Origin: JAFAGX01 sp963759875 | GTDB taxonomy: Bacteria; Acidobacteriota; Terriglobia; Terriglobales; Acidobacteriaceae | Assembly (NCBI GenBank): GCA_963759875.1 | Contig: CAVXBB010000015.1 | Span: forward strand, 1,364,001-1,428,000 | Direction: 5' to 3' | Length of the DNA stretch: 64,000 nt | Part shown: piece by piece, positions 44,106 through 53,940 of the stretch | Layout: every line of letters starts with the position of its first letter | Numbering within the stretch: the first letter of the stretch is position 1 | Position numbers and translations under genes: made by a program | Notes under the pieces: generated by a model | Database searches by the model: none | Seen by the model: the letters and a program-made list of their open reading frames with translations, nothing else | What the model was told of the DNA's origin: nothing

Positions 44106-46167
44106 ATGCTTGCTACCGCGTCAATCTCTCCGCGGGTGGAAGAAGAACGATATCTAGCGTTATTGCGAGCGGCCAACGCAATCGCCACGTGTAACAATTG
44201 TGATGAAGCCTCAAACACCCTGATCGAAAAACTTCACGACGTCACTGCTTTCGATTGTATCCATTTGGTTGCGTTTGACAAAGGTGCGACCGTGCCTTGT
44301 TGGTCGCTTCTGCAAGCTGCTGGTCAAAGAATGGATCGAACCTCGACCGGCGATCTTCCTCTTGAGGGGTCTCCTGTTCAATGGGTGCATGAGTCGGGCG
44401 AGTCTGTAGTAACTTTCGACTGGACACGTGAGAGGCGTTTCGAAAAGTACGGAGCATTTCTTGCCAGTATTGGCATTGTTTCGACCTGTACATTGCCTTT
44501 GACGAGAGGTCCGCGAAAGTTGGGCGTGATGACCCTGGGCAGGTCTTATCCGAATGCCTACGATGATGAAGAAATTCGTTTTCTTGGACTAGTGGCGGAC
44601 CAAATCGCTCTCGCGATCGATGCTGCCGTGAATTTCTACATCTCCGAGCGGGTGCAGACGCAGCTAAAGCTTATTCTCGATCTCAACAACCAGGTGGTAT
44701 CGAATCTCGAATTTCATGATCTTCTCCGGGCCGCCTCGGCGAGTGTCCGTCAGGTTATGCATTGTGATGCGGCTGCAATTATGTTCGCCGAAGCCGACGG
44801 CAAGCATCTGCGCGTGCACGCACTCGACTTCCCGGACAGCCGGGGATTATTTACCGAAGGGCTCCACGGTTCCCCTCGACGGGACTATGCCTGGTGATTC
44901 CTTCAAGAGCGGAAAGCCGATGGTTGTGAACCGGCTTGATCCCACCACGATTCCGGTGGAAATGTATACCAAGGCGGCTGCAGAGAGCTTGAATTCGTTC
45001 TGCGACGTCCCGCTAATCAGCAAGAGCCGCAAGCTAGGCATTTTGGCAGTGGCAAGGCGGGACGAGAATGCATTCGACGACGGCGAGGTCTCCTTTTTTA
45101 TCCAAGCTGGCTAATCAGGTAGCCATCGGTGTAGAAAATGCGCTCGCGTACACCGAGATTGCGGAGTTGAAGGACAGGCTGGCTCAAGAGAAACTGTATT
45201 TGGAAGACGAGATCCGCGGTGAGATGGATTTCGAAGGAATCGTCGGCCAAAGTTCGGCTTTTCGCCACGTCCTTAATCTGGTGGAAACAGTGGCGCCGAG
45301 TGATTCGACAGTACTACTGTTGGGCGAAACGGGTACGGGAAAAGAGTTGATTGCTCGCGCCATCCATGATCGAAGCCAGCGTAAAGACCGTACGTTTGTG
45401 AAGCTCAATTGCGCCGCAATTCCGACCGGACTTCTGGAAAGTGAGCTCTTCGGGCACGAGCGCGGAGCGTTCACCGGCGCGATCACACAGAGAATTGGAC
45501 GCCTCGAACTCGCGGATCAAGGTTCATTGTTTCTGGACGAGGTGGGTGATATCCCGATCGACATCCAGCCAAAATTGCTGCGTGCTTTGCAAGAACGGGA
45601 GTTTGAACGGCTGGGCAGCACGCGCACAAAGAAAGTGGATGTCCGCTTCGTGGCGGCAACCAACCGCGATCTGGAAAAGATGATTGAAAACCGCGAATTT
45701 CGCAGAGACTTATATTATCGGCTGAATGTTTTCCCTATTCGCATCCCACCGCTGCGTGAGCGCCCGGAAGATATTTCCTTGCTGGTGCGTTACTTTGCAC
45801 AGAAATATGGCCGCCGCATGGAAAAACAGATCGAGTCCATCCCAGCAGCCGCGATGAAGAAGCTTGCAGCATGGCACTGGCCAGGAAACATTCGCGAGCT
45901 GGAGAACTTTGTTGAGCGCTCGGTGATTTTGACCCATGGCTCTGCACTGCAAGTGCCGATTGGCGAGATTGGGGGTAACGGCAAAACCACTTCGGTGCTG
46001 GGTGACGGGATGCCGATGAGCGCGATGAAATCATCCGCATACTGAAGGAGACAAATGGTCGAGTTGCCGGGCCGCAAGGTGCGGCCGCCCGCATGGGCAT
46101 CAAACGTACCACGCTGATCTCACGCATGAAGAAGCTCGGTATTGATCCGCGCAAAGTTTCCTCCTGA
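44106..46167 (+). CDS. Sigma-54 activator with GAF domains (FhlA-like), three frameshifts
   Basis: Four adjoining frames together give one ~685-aa protein. Two GAF domains (44106 to about 45150; for example FDWTRERRFEKYGAFLASIG) are followed by an intact AAA+ domain with Walker A LLGETGTGKELIARA, the sigma-54-contacting GAFTGA loop and Walker B LFLDEVGD. A Fis-type helix-turn-helix (GAAARMGIKRTTLISRMKKL) ends at TGA 46165. The shifts are near 44875, 45105 and 46012. It should open sigma-54 promoters on a signal sensed by the GAF domains. A candidate target promoter begins 140 bases downstream. Confidence 0.85.
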
Positions 46168-46210
46168 CCTCCTCCCTAGTAATCTGACGAATCTCGACAC
46201 TCTCGCCAAT

Positions 46211-46230
46211 TGTCGAAACTAACTTCGACA
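46211..46230. promoter_or_regulatory. Candidate enhancer (activator) binding dyad
   Basis: TGTCGAA-ACTAAC-TTCGACA is a perfect 7-bp inverted repeat with a six-base spacer. CTCGACAC half-sites also occur on either side (46194-46201 region and 46234-46241). It lies about 80 bases upstream of the -24/-12 element, the usual place for a bound sigma-54 activator. Confidence 0.6.
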
Positions 46231-46310
46231 CCTCTCGACACGATATCTTGAACGATTTTCTTTCGTCTATTTATGTCAGTGACTTGCGGCGATTGGAAGC
46301 GGTAATCAGT

Positions 46311-46327
46311 TTGGCCATTTCATTGCC
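46311..46327 (+). promoter_or_regulatory. Candidate sigma-54 (-24/-12) promoter
   Basis: TTGGCCATTTCATTGCC has the GG and GC dinucleotides separated by exactly 10 bases, as sigma-54 promoters require, and fits TTGGC-N7-TTGC. Transcription would start near 46338, about 18 bases before the STAS gene ATG. It would drive the STAS-sigma-RND operon. Confidence 0.6.
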
Positions 46328-46355
46328 TTACCCTTCTCGTTGGACGGTAGGGCTG

Positions 46356-46643
46356 ATGTTCAAGATCTCAGTTGTTGAAACCAACAGCCAGCGGAGATTG
46401 CTTCTGGAAGGCACCCTTGTTCCTCCCTGGACGGCCGAAGTTGAGAACGCCTGGAGGAGTGCGGGTCAACAACTCCAGGGCCGGAAGCTAGTCGTCGATC
46501 TGACGAACGTGACATATATTAGCGCGGATGGAGAGAACACCCTTTTCAAACTGATGAGGGACGGGGCGAAGTTTTCTTGCGGGGGCGTTCTTACCAAACA
46601 TTTGTTGAGACAGCTGGCTCGACGATGCCGATGCCGGCCGTGA
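46356..46643 (+). CDS. STAS-domain protein
   Basis: A 95-aa protein from ATG 46356. LLLEGTLVPPWTAEVENAWR is followed by RKLVVDLTNVTYISADGENT, the strand-turn of STAS domains where anti-anti-sigma factors carry a phosphorylatable Ser/Thr, and GVLTKHLLRQLARR ends it. Very similar short proteins accompany RND pumps in Acidobacteria (from general knowledge). It may tune the sigma-like protein encoded next. The longer open frame from 46248 is rejected because the promoter lies within it. Confidence 0.7.
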   Translation: MFKISVVETNSQRRLLLEGTLVPPWTAEVENAWRSAGQQLQGRKLVVDLTNVTYISADGENTLFKLMRDGAKFSCGGVLTKHLLRQLARRCRCRP

Positions 46644-46705
46644 ACCATTTGGTTGTCGATTTTGAGCCAGCTCAATCGACTATCTATTGCAGGGCGGAGG
46701 TAAAG

Positions 46706-47302
46706 ATGTTCGGTCTAAAGAAAGCAAGCAACCAGGAACCGACACGATACGCGACCAGAGCGGATTTCTGCCGAATTTTCGAGAAGGACATGAACCGCCT
46801 GTATGTGTTGTCGTTTCTGTTGACAGGCGATCGCAAATAGCAGAAAAATGCTTTGTCGGCGGCTTGGACGACTCAGGAAAAGGCAATCCTGTGTTCAAGG
46901 AGTGGGCGCAAGCGTGGGCACGGCGGACAATCATTCAGAATGCGATTCGATGATCCGGCCGCGGCCGACTGATGGTATGAGAACGAATTCGGGATCGAAT
47001 GCTGAGGCGCCGACGAAAATGGCAGAAATGGCCGCGATCATCAGCCTTCCGACATTTCGAACGATTCGCATTCGTGATGTCCGTCCTGGAACACTACCCG
47101 ACTTCAGGAATGCGCGCTTCTGCTTAATTGCAGTCGCGGCGATGTGGTCGGCAGCGCGGATGCGAGCTTTACAGCAAGTGGTGAAGGAAGCACAGAACGC
47201 TTCGACAGTTTGCGCGCCGCAAACCTCGCGAGCAGGCATCAGATCCGGATATGTGCCGCAATTCGCGGCGCTCCGCCTAACTACTTCAACAAATTCCACT
47301 AA
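46706..47302 (+). pseudogene. Sigma-70-family-like protein, at least three frameshifts
   Basis: GGAGG five bases before ATG 46706 supports the start. The first frame gives RADFCRIFEKDMNRLYVLSF and LLTGD, as in region 2 of ECF-type sigma factors. A second frame (from about 46840) gives GNPVFKEWAQAWARRTIIQN, and further shifts near 47055 and 47095 give FERFAFVMSVLEHY and QECALLLNCSRGDVVGSA, a region-4-like helix-turn-helix. The stop would be TAA at 47300. Fragments together make about 198 aa. It lies between STAS and the pump, suggesting a regulatory pair; whether it is functional is unclear. Confidence 0.55.
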
Positions 47303-47319
47303 GCTGAGGATGCAAGGCA

Positions 47320-48510
47320 ATGAGGATGAATCGGATTTTGTGTAATGAATCTTTACCAGTGGCGGTTACAGCGTTGCTGCTACTAGCGACAGTGGCCTGC
47401 AGCAAAGGCAATGTTCAGGCGCTGCGCCGGCGATGCCGCCGCCACTGGTCACTGTGGTTCCGGCGACCACGCAGGACGTGCCGCGGTACCTGGATGAAAT
47501 TGGCAGAAATACAGCCTTCGAAGCGGTCACGGTGACGCCACAGGTGAGTGGCCGCATCGTCGAGCGGCACTTTCAGGACGGCGAAAACCTAAGACAAGGG
47601 CAGCTTCTGTTTGTCATCGATCCTCGTCCCTACAAGGCACAGGTCGACTCCGCCCAAGCAGCCCTGGCACAGGCAAAGGCCGCGCTCGATCTTGCCAAGA
47701 TCCAGTTTGTCCGCGACCAGGAAGTCATCGGGACCAGGGCCATTTCACAGCAGGATTACGACACGAAAAAGAACACCGTGGATGTGGATCAGGCCCAGGT
47801 CGAAGCTGCGGAAGCCGCGCTCGAAACCGCGAAGATCAACCTCGAGTACTGCTACATTCATTCTCCCATTGATGGCCGAGCAGGCGCCCGTCTGGTCGAT
47901 GTTGGGAAATGTCGTGCAGCCAAACACCACCTCGCTTCTCTCGATCCAGCGTCTCGATCCCATTTACGCGAATTTCACCATCACCGAGAGCGACCTGCCG
48001 GCAGTTCAGAAAGCAGATGTCAAGCGGCACGTTGAAGGACAGCGGTTCGGCTTCCTTCGGATCCCGAAAACGCGGCCAGAAGTGGTCGCGTCGAATTCCT
48101 CGACAACGCCGTACAAAACGGCACGCGGTACGGTGAACCTGCGCGCCACCATGAGCAACTCTGACCACCATTTCTGGCCTGGCCAATTTGTGGACGTGAA
48201 GCTCGTTCTGTCCACGGAAAAGGGAGCCGTATTGATTCCGAATCAGGCCGCGCAGATCAGCCAGCGGGGTCCATTCGTTTACGTCATGAAATCGGATGAC
48301 ACTGCCGAACTGCGCCCGGTGAAACTCGGCCAGCGCCAGGGCGATGAGGTCGTGGTGACCGAAGGAGTCGCGCCGAACGAGCGCGTCGTGCTCGCAGGCC
48401 AAATGCTGGTTCGACCAGGCGGCAAGGTGCGGGTCGATGGCGCGCTGCTTCAGCGCCCGCTTCGAATGCCGGTGCCAAGTCCAAGCCGGAATTCAGGAGG
48501 GCAGTCGTGA
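47320..48510 (+). CDS. RND efflux periplasmic adaptor (membrane fusion protein), frameshifted
   Basis: A lipoprotein signal (LLLLATVACSKG) begins in one frame. After a shift near 47425 the adaptor body follows: VTPQVSGRIVERHFQDGENL and LRQGQLLFVIDPRPYKAQVD (lipoyl/biotinyl-like half), then a coiled-coil hairpin. A second shift near 47900 leads into NTTSLLSIQRLDPIYANFTI and the beta-barrel. Around 48080-48125 two compensating shifts obscure the expected RVEFLDNAVQNGT segment. The family links the inner-membrane RND pump to the outer-membrane channel. It overlaps the pump gene by 4 bases. Confidence 0.8.
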
Positions 48511-51500
48511 ATCTCTCCGAACTTTTTATTCGTCGCCCGGTCATGACGGTGGCGCTGACCGTCTCCGTGATCCTGTTCGGAGTGGCGGCCTATTTTCGGC
48601 TTCCGGTCAGCGACCTCCCGGCAATCGACTATCCCGTGATTCAGGTGCAGGTGAGTTATCCGGGAGCAACGCCTGAGACGATGGCGAACAATGTGGCTAC
48701 GCCGCTGGAGCGCCAGTTCATGCAGATTCCGGGCTTGGAACTGGTGACCTCGAATAACGGTCAGGGATTTTCCAGCTTCGTGCTGCAGTTCGATCTATCA
48801 AAGAGCCTCGACGGTGCTGCTACAGACGTGCAAGCCGCCATCACGCGGGCGTCAGGGACAACTTCCGGTCGATCTGCCCAGCCCTCCCACGTTCACCAAG
48901 ACGAACCCGAACGATCAGCCGATCATGTATATCGCGATGGTCAGCGACACGGCGACGGAGGGCCAGCTTTACGATTACGCAAATACGCAGATCGGCGAGC
49001 GGATCAGCATTCTGCCTGGAGTCAGCCAGGTTGCGATATACGGCACTCAATCGGCAGTGCGGATCAAAGCCGATCCTTCGAAGATGGCCGTCCGCAATAT
49101 CACGCTGGAAGATCTGACCAATGCCATCAAGAACGGCACCGCCTACACCGGAGCCGGGCAGTTCGACGGTCCGCATCGCACTTTCCTGTTGCAGCCTCAG
49201 GGACAACTCATGACCGCCGATCAATACGACGGTCTGATCGTCGGCCAAAGCAACGGTGCGCCGGTTTATCTGAAGGACGTCGCGACATCCAAGCAAGGAG
49301 TGCAGGACGAACGCATTGACATGCGTTTCTGGGTCCGCGGCTACCCGCAGCCGGGCGCAACCGTTGTCATCGGCGTATTTCGTCGGGCAGGGGTAAATGC
49401 GGTGGAGGTGGCCAAGTCCGTGCGCGACCTATTGCCATCAATTCAATCGCAACTTCCCGGCTCGGTCTTGCTGTTCACGGCTTACGACCGTTCGCAAACC
49501 ATCGTCGGCGGCATAAAAGACGTCCAGATGACGCTCTACATCGCTTTCGTACTTGTCGTCATGGTGATCTTTATTTTTCTGGGACGGGCGACCGACACGC
49601 TGATTCCCGCCGTGGCATTGCCTTTGTCATTGTTGCTCACATTCATTGCCATGAAGATTCTTGGCTACAGCCTCGACAATCTATCGCTGATGGCGTTGAC
49701 GCTGGCCATCGGCTTCCTGGTCGATGATGCCATCGTCTTTCTCGAAAACACCGTGCGATTGATGGAAGCAAGGGCAAAGCGCGTTCGAAGCATCTCTGGA
49801 ATCGGCGAAGGAAATCAGTTTCACGATTTTGGCCATGACGCTCTCGCTGGCTGCGGTGTTCATTCCTCTGGTGTTCATGAGCGGGTTGATGGGGCGCATC
49901 TTCCGTGAGTTCTCCATCACCATCGTGATCTCGATTCTGGCCAGCGGAATTGTTTCGCTCACGCTCACGCCATTGATGACTTCCAGATTGCTGGGCAATC
50001 GCGGAGAAGGAGCGAAGAAAACCTGGATGGAGCGGGTGTTCGGCGCTGTTCGAACACCGCGTGCTGGACGTTTATGGGCGCTACTTGTGGTTCTTTCTTC
50101 GTAATCGCTGGATTTCGGCCGTGACCTGGGTGGTTTGTCTTGCAGGGACGGCATACCTCTTTTATGTCGTTCCGAAATCATTCCTCCCGGTCGGCGACAG
50201 TTCATTCATCCGTGGCGTGCTCGTGGCGCAAGAGGGAACATCGCCCGACCAGATGCACGCCTACCAAACGCAAGCGGAAAAAATCATGAAGGCGAATCCC
50301 GCCGTGCGCAGCACCTTCACCATGAGCGGGAACAGCCAGTTTCTGGGATCGAATCAGGCATTCCTGATTGCGTTTTTGAAGGACCCATCGAAACGCGCTC
50401 CCATCGCAGCAAGTCGCCGGACAGTTGATGGGGGCAGTTGTGCTTCGATTCCCGGAGTAGTGGCTTTTCTTCAGCCCAATCCGGCACTCGAAATCAGCAC
50501 GGGCGCCACTGCCAACGCGCAGGGGCAATTCGCATACGCTATTTCCGGAATTGATCCCAACGAGGTCTACGCCACTGCCGATAAAATGATGGCGAAGATG
50601 CACGAGTATCCCGGATTCTTGTTCGTGAATTCTGATCTTTACAACCACACGCCGAATCTTCAGGTCGATATTCTGCGGGACCAGGCGAAACTCTATGGCG
50701 TGTCGGAGACGCGGATCCTTTCGCTTCTGCACGACGCCTATTCGCAGAACTACAGCTACCTGATCAAAAAACCGACGGATCAGTACCAGGTGATTTTGGA
50801 AGTCGCCGACGACCAACGTTCCGCGCCAGAAGACTTGGGCAAGCTCTATATCAAGAGTGACGACGGCCAGCGAATGGTTCCCCTCAATGCGGTCACTAGT
50901 TGGCATCCGGTGATCGGGCCTCAGGCGGTCAACCATATCAATCAGTTCACCAGCGTCACCATGTTCTTCAATCTGAAACCTGGTTACGCAATTGGACCGG
51001 CAACTGAGTATGTTGAACAGAATGCGAAGCAGATTCTGACGCCTGGGATCCAGGGAGCTTTGCAAGGCGAGGCGCTAATTTTCCGCAACACTGTTTCCGA
51101 TCTGGCCATCCTGATGTTGGTAGCAGTGTTCGTGATGTATGTGATCCTGGCGATCCTTTATGAAAGTTATCTGCACCCGATGACCGTGCTTTCGTCTTTG
51201 CCCGTGGCGCTGCTTGGCGGCTTGCTAACGCTGTGGCTGTTTGGCGCAGAGGCGTCGCTGTATGCGTATATCGGAATGTTCATGCTGATGGGAATCGTAA
51301 AGAAGAACGGAATCATGATCGTGGATTTCGCCGACCAGCGCGTTCGGCAAGGCATCGCCGATGATCAGGCGATTCACGATGCCAGCATGGAACGTTTTCG
51401 GCCCATCATGATGACGACGATGGCGGCGTTGCTAGGCGCTCTTCCGATCGCGCTTGGATATGGCGCCGACGGAAGCTCTCGTCGTCCTTTGGGTCTGGTG

Positions 51501-51680
51501 GTGATCGGCGGTTTAGTGGTTTCGCAGTTCATCACGCTGTTTGTCACCCCGGCGATCTACCTCTACTTGGAAGAATTCCAGGAGAAAGTATTGGATCGGA
51601 TTCCTTTCCTGCGCTCCAACCGCAGGCCGACGCACTCTGAAGCTCCGGCTTATGTGCTGCAGGAAGTAAATGGAGATTAG
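48507..51680 (+). CDS. RND efflux pump, HAE1/AcrB family, frameshifted
   Basis: Total length of 1057 codons matches AcrB/MdtB-type pumps. Segments in order: MNLSELFIRRPVMTVALTVS with the first helix; RGQ-LPVDLPSPPTFTKTNPNDQ after a shift near 48858; LSLMALTLAIGFLVDDAIVF (helix with the proton-relay aspartates) before shifts near 49770-49810; MSGLMGRIFREFSITIVISI; a further shift near 50050; then an intact second half with the second periplasmic domain and GMFMLMGIVKKNGIMIVDFA. A short compensated scramble lies near 50400-50450. It should export hydrophobic drugs or solvents by proton antiport. Confidence 0.85.
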
Positions 51681-51684
51681 TCTC

Positions 51685-52749
51685 ATGAGTCAAAGCTTAA
51701 AAAGCCATTATTTTTCTCTTGCTGGATTGTCATTCGGGGTGATCGTGTTGATCGGTTGCACTGTCGGGCCAAATTACAAACGGCCCACGGTTGCAGTCCC
51801 GGTCACGTATCGTGAAGCACCCGACTCATCTGCGAGTCCCGCGAGCCAAAGCGAGCAAGTGAAGACCGCGCCAGCAGCGGCATCGCTGGGCGATGAGAAA
51901 TGGTGGGAGGTCTTTCAAGACAAGGAGCTTCAAGCATTAATTCGCACAGCGCTGAAAAACAACTACGACCTGCGCATTGCGGCCACCAGAGTTCTGGAGG
52001 CGCGGGCGCAGTTGGGGATCACCCGGGCAGATCAATACCCGTCGTTGAGTGCTGGTGGCAACATTACTAGCCAACAAAATCCGAAGCTTGGTCCGATTCC
52101 ATCCTATGAACTGACGCAGGGAGCGCTCGTCGCATCCGCCGCTTGGAATGTGGACTTTTGGGGAAGGTATCGCCGGGCAACGGAAGCAGCACGCGCCAAT
52201 TTGCTGGCTAATGAGTGGGCGCAGAAAGAAGTCATGGCAACCTTGGTTGCCAACCTGGCAAGCTCGTATTTCGTGCTTCGCCAGTTGGATCTGCAATGGG
52301 AAATTTCGAAGCGCACGTTAAGTTCGCGCGAAGACTCATTGCAGTTGACGCAGACTCTTGAGCAGCACGGAATCAACTCACTGCTGGATGTAAGGCAATC
52401 CGAGCAGTTGGTCTACACCGCGGCTACCGAGCTTCCCGATCTTGAGCGGCAGATTGCGCTCACATACCAACAAACCATCCAGGGCGCCTTCCGAGATGTT
52501 TCCAATGCGCTGATTGCATATCGCAAAGATCGAGAGTTCACCACTCAGCAGCAGCACCTGGTGGAATCTGCTCAGGACGCGGCCCGGTTATCGCAAGCGC
52601 GTTTCAAAGCGGGCACAACCGATTACCTGGAAGTACTCACGAACGAAACCAATGCGTTCTCTGCCGAGTTGGGACTCGCACAAGCCCAGGGCAACGAGCT
52701 TGTCGCTCTGGTTCAGCTCTACGAAGCGCTTGGCGGTGGCTGGCAGTAA
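51685..52749 (+). CDS. RND outer-membrane factor (NodT/OprM-like) with internal deletion
   Basis: A 354-aa lipoprotein (lipobox VLIGC) starting at ATG 51685, GGAG nine bases upstream. The first outer-membrane-factor repeat is complete (WWEVFQDKELQALIRTALKN, then RIAATRVLEARAQLGITRAD). The second repeat is cut: DLERQIAL at about residue 257 jumps directly to TYQQTIQGAFRDVSNAL, skipping roughly 100 residues that normally contain the RRPDI motif. The normal family length is about 460-490 aa. The deletion is in frame. Such a protein is unlikely to make the full trimeric channel unless the gap is an assembly artefact. Confidence 0.8.
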   Translation: MSQSLKSHYFSLAGLSFGVIVLIGCTVGPNYKRPTVAVPVTYREAPDSSASPASQSEQVKTAPAAASLGDEKWWEVFQDKELQALIRTALKNNYDLRIAATRVLEARAQLGITRADQYPSLSAGGNITSQQNPKLGPIPSYELTQGALVASAAWNVDFWGRYRRATEAARANLLANEWAQKEVMATLVANLASSYFVLRQLDLQWEISKRTLSSREDSLQLTQTLEQHGINSLLDVRQSEQLVYTAATELPDLERQIALTYQQTIQGAFRDVSNALIAYRKDREFTTQQQHLVESAQDAARLSQARFKAGTTDYLEVLTNETNAFSAELGLAQAQGNELVALVQLYEALGGGWQ

Positions 52750-52946
52750 CTTCGGACGTGACAGCCTATACCGGTCGACTGCTACGGTTTTGGGCAGCTG
52801 CAAAAGGGTTTCCGCTTGTCGCGCTCCGCTCCTGCTGCTGACAGCTTGGTTCGTCCTGTCGCGGACGCATTTTGTAACCAGGCCAGCAACGAGAACCTCT
52901 CCGATTTGCCTGCCCGGATCGAGGTTGCTAAGCGGCTGCGGTTCAG

Positions 52947-53615
52947 TCAAGCAGTTAATTTTCGCAACTGACTTACAGTCTCGGAAGGTTCAGTGCGGAT
53001 AGTGTAATCCGCGTTCACGTCGGCCATGCGAATTACAGCCTGCTTATCGATCACGTATCGCGCCGGTATTGGCAGCCGGTATTCCGATTCATCGTGGAAC
53101 CTGTCCAGGGTGCTACCGAAAGATTTGTAAAGATCACGCAAATAATCCGGCAGTGTGAAAACAAGCCGGAACTGCTCTGCGGTCTTCAAATGAAGATCTG
53201 TCAAAATGTCGTAGGTCAGGTTGAGCTTTTTGTGAAGAGCGCGGGTGTACCTTTCGAGTTCTGGAGTGAGCACAACGATCTGCCCTCCGAGCTCTCTGAC
53301 TTGCGGATGGATCTGCTGTAGAGCTTCCAGCTCCATATTGCAATAGGGTCACCAATGGCCGCGGAAAAAACTGACCACCAAGGGCCCTACTCTCAACAGC
53401 TCCGCCGAGGACACTTCGACGTGGTCCTGATTGAATAACGTGAAGCTTGGGGCACGGTCACCCACTTTCAACGCCCGATCTTCAATGCCAGAAGCCTCGA
53501 GCTCCGCTGTCGCTCGATGCATCTTTTCGATTGCCTCGCGCGGCGCGTTGTACGGCGGAGCTCCCGACTCAAAGGACCTCTTGAATTCATCAAGCCGTTC
53601 CTGAAGACCTGCCAT
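52947..53615 (-). CDS. Peroxiredoxin-like (AhpC/TSA) candidate selenoprotein, UGA at peroxidatic Cys
   Basis: Read through one in-frame UGA (53349-53351) this is a normal 222-aa peroxiredoxin-like protein: helical N-terminus, GDRAPSFTLFNQDHVEVSS, GPLVVSFFRGHW, then UGA, PYCNMELEAL, and the family end FTLPDYLRDLYKSFGSTLDR and LPIPARYVIDKQAVIRMADV. Homologues have W-C-P-Y-C here, so UGA replaces the first (peroxidatic) Cys, giving U-x-x-C at residue 89. A 7-bp hairpin follows (53319-53335). The frame is otherwise uninterrupted. Sec insertion is inference; a nonsense mutation or base error is the alternative. No sel genes or tRNA-Sec are in the window. Start ATG 53615 by AGGA site and family length. 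Confidence 0.7.
53319..53335 (-). promoter_or_regulatory. Candidate bacterial SECIS hairpin
   Basis: On the coding (minus) strand TGGAGCT-GGA-AGCTCTA forms seven pairs (one G-U) closing a GGA loop. The stem begins 13 bases after the UGA and the apical loop 20 bases after it. Bacterial SECIS elements lie at about this distance and carry a G among the first two loop bases. The match is by eye. Confidence 0.5.
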
Positions 53616-53699
53616 CGTCGTAAGTCCTTTCCCTATTGTCTGTCGTTTTTCTGTCGTTCCACCTGCCAATGCACTAACTTGATCCGACTCTCCAGCTGC

Positions 53700-53783
53700 A
53701 TTAACGCCATACCGCTCGACTTCGTACCGGCGCACGAACGTATCTTCGATAAGTCCATAATTCTCAATCGGGGAAAAGGCCAT
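53700..53783 (-). pseudogene. Possible N-terminal stub of a GH15 glycosidase gene
   Basis: MAFSPIENYGLI at 53783-53748 matches the typical start of GH15 (glucoamylase-like) proteins. The frame then runs into EDTFVRRYEVERYG and unrelated residues, and continues into the peroxiredoxin frame. Only the very beginning of a GH15 gene seems to remain, just upstream of the peroxiredoxin start. Short length makes this tentative. Confidence 0.3.
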
Positions 53784-53940
53784 CTGCTAGTGTCCTCTGG
53801 CAATAGATGCTGTCGCGCAGATAAAGTATCGCCCCAGTGGACCTGGACCAAAAAACAACTTGGTAGCATTATCGATGGATCATCAAACCGTGACCTCATC
53901 AATTGGCGGGTAGCGTGTGGACGAAACGATTGAGTAGTCG

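Noticed and set aside
50202..51065. 287-aa minus-strand open frame opposite the RND pump
   Set aside because: It covers a region where the RND family sequence is recognisable on the plus strand.
53349..53783. Treating the peroxiredoxin as two separate genes or a frameshift pseudogene
   Set aside because: Both parts are in the same reading frame with only one UGA between them, exactly at the catalytic cysteine position; no indel is needed.
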